Shown here: one piece after another, positions 14,208 through 14,598 of the stretch
How the letters are laid out: each line of letters opens with the position of its first letter
Position numbering within the stretch: the stretch's first letter is position 1
NCBI GenBank assembly: GCA_003158895.1
Contig: PMLO01000208.1
Coordinates: 1 to 14,598, forward strand
DNA from: Propionibacteriaceae bacterium
GTDB taxonomy: Bacteria > Actinomycetota > Actinomycetes > Propionibacteriales > Propionibacteriaceae
Length of the DNA stretch: 14,598 nucleotides
Direction: 5' to 3'
Notes under the pieces: generated by a model
What the model saw: the letters and a program-made list of their open reading frames with translations, nothing else
Databases searched by the model: none
What the model was told of the DNA's origin: nothing
Position numbers and translations under genes: made by a program

Positions 14208-14598
14208 TTACAGCTCGAGCCCCGGGTACAGCGGGTGCCCGGCGAGGAGCTCGTCGGCGCGGGCCTGAATGCTCTTGGCCACGCCGCCCTCGAGGATGTA
14301 CTTGGCCTTGCCCGGTGCGCCGGACTTCGTCGGTGCCGGGGTCGTGTGTTCAAGCACGTCGGCAATGAGGTTCGCCACGGCGGTGAACTCGTCGGCGCCG
14401 AAGCCGCGCGTCGTGAGCGCGGGGGTGCCGATGCGGACACCGCTTGTGTACCAGGCACCATTCGGGTCGGAAGGGACGGAGTTGCGGTTCGTCACCACGC
14501 CCGAGTCGAGCAGGGCGGACTCGGCCTGACGGCCGGTGAGGCCGTACCCGCTGACGTCCAGCAGCACGATGTGGTTGTCCGTGCCGCCGGTGACGAGC
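14208..14598 (-). CDS. glyA: Serine hydroxymethyltransferase, C-terminal part (cut by window end)
   Basis: The last 129 or so residues of GlyA, the PLP enzyme that converts serine and tetrahydrofolate to glycine and methylene-tetrahydrofolate, the main source of one-carbon units. At the window edge the sequence reads 'LVTGGTDNH', the family's highly conserved segment. 'GLTGRQAESALLDSGVVTNRN' and 'TSGVRIGTPALTTRGFG' follow, the latter with the Arg that binds the substrate carboxylate. After it comes an insertion rich in Pro, Thr and Lys ('EHTTPAPTKSGAPGKAKYIL') before the final helix; such a segment is seen in some actinobacterial GlyA. The stop is TAA at 14208-14210. The N-terminus and PLP lysine lie outside the window. 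Confidence 0.95.
   Translation of the reverse strand, partial: LVTGGTDNHIVLLDVSGYGLTGRQAESALLDSGVVTNRNSVPSDPNGAWYTSGVRIGTPALTTRGFGADEFTAVANLIADVLEHTTPAPTKSGAPGKAKYILEGGVAKSIQARADELLAGHPLYPGLEL

Overview
The window is a stretch of high-GC chromosome from an actinobacterium. The evidence is the carD-ispD-ispF cluster, a protein O-mannosyltransferase gene close to rsmI, strong GC bias at third codon positions, frequent GTG starts, and several genes that seem to start without a leader. An origin in Propionibacteriales (Nocardioidaceae or Propionibacteriaceae) is a guess from general style and is not demonstrated. Most of the window looks like ordinary core genome. There is no tRNA, rRNA, CRISPR array, insertion sequence or prophage. 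All gene-free gaps are shorter than 300 bases.

Left part (1-4027), minus strand: rsmI-side genes are read leftwards. They are a NYN-type RNase-fold protein with a C-terminal OST-HTH/LOTUS domain, then the membrane O-mannosyltransferase Pmt, then a DUF559/AbiEi-like protein with a PD-(D/E)XK nuclease signature. The 259-base gap before that last gene holds the least ordinary DNA of the window: three tandem 21-base units plus a partial fourth, an inverted 10-base copy, a plausible promoter, and a perfect 7+1+7 palindrome at the predicted transcription start.

Middle part (4028-7747), plus strand: rsmI (16S rRNA 2'-O-methyltransferase), a divergent ribose-phosphate pyrophosphokinase homologue with an altered PRPP loop, and then the tightly packed carD-ispD-ispF operon. 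carD encodes an RNA polymerase-binding regulator. ispD and ispF encode two steps of the MEP isoprenoid pathway. The operon genes overlap by 1 and 4 bases.

Right part (7748-14598): two adjacent minus-strand genes encode paralogous membrane-anchored zinc metallopeptidases (YpfJ type) with Pro/Gln/Tyr-rich N-terminal tails of unequal length. Their start regions are also conserved, so the duplication probably included the promoter. Divergent from them are a DUF2207 membrane protein, an SDR oxidoreductase and an unrecognised lipoprotein, all on the plus strand. The lipoprotein gene converges on the 3' end of glyA (serine hydroxymethyltransferase), which runs off the window, with a strong hairpin between them.

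Cell-surface functions recur in the window: Pmt glycosylation, two exported metallopeptidases, the DUF2207 protein and the lipoprotein. No functional link between them is shown by the sequence.
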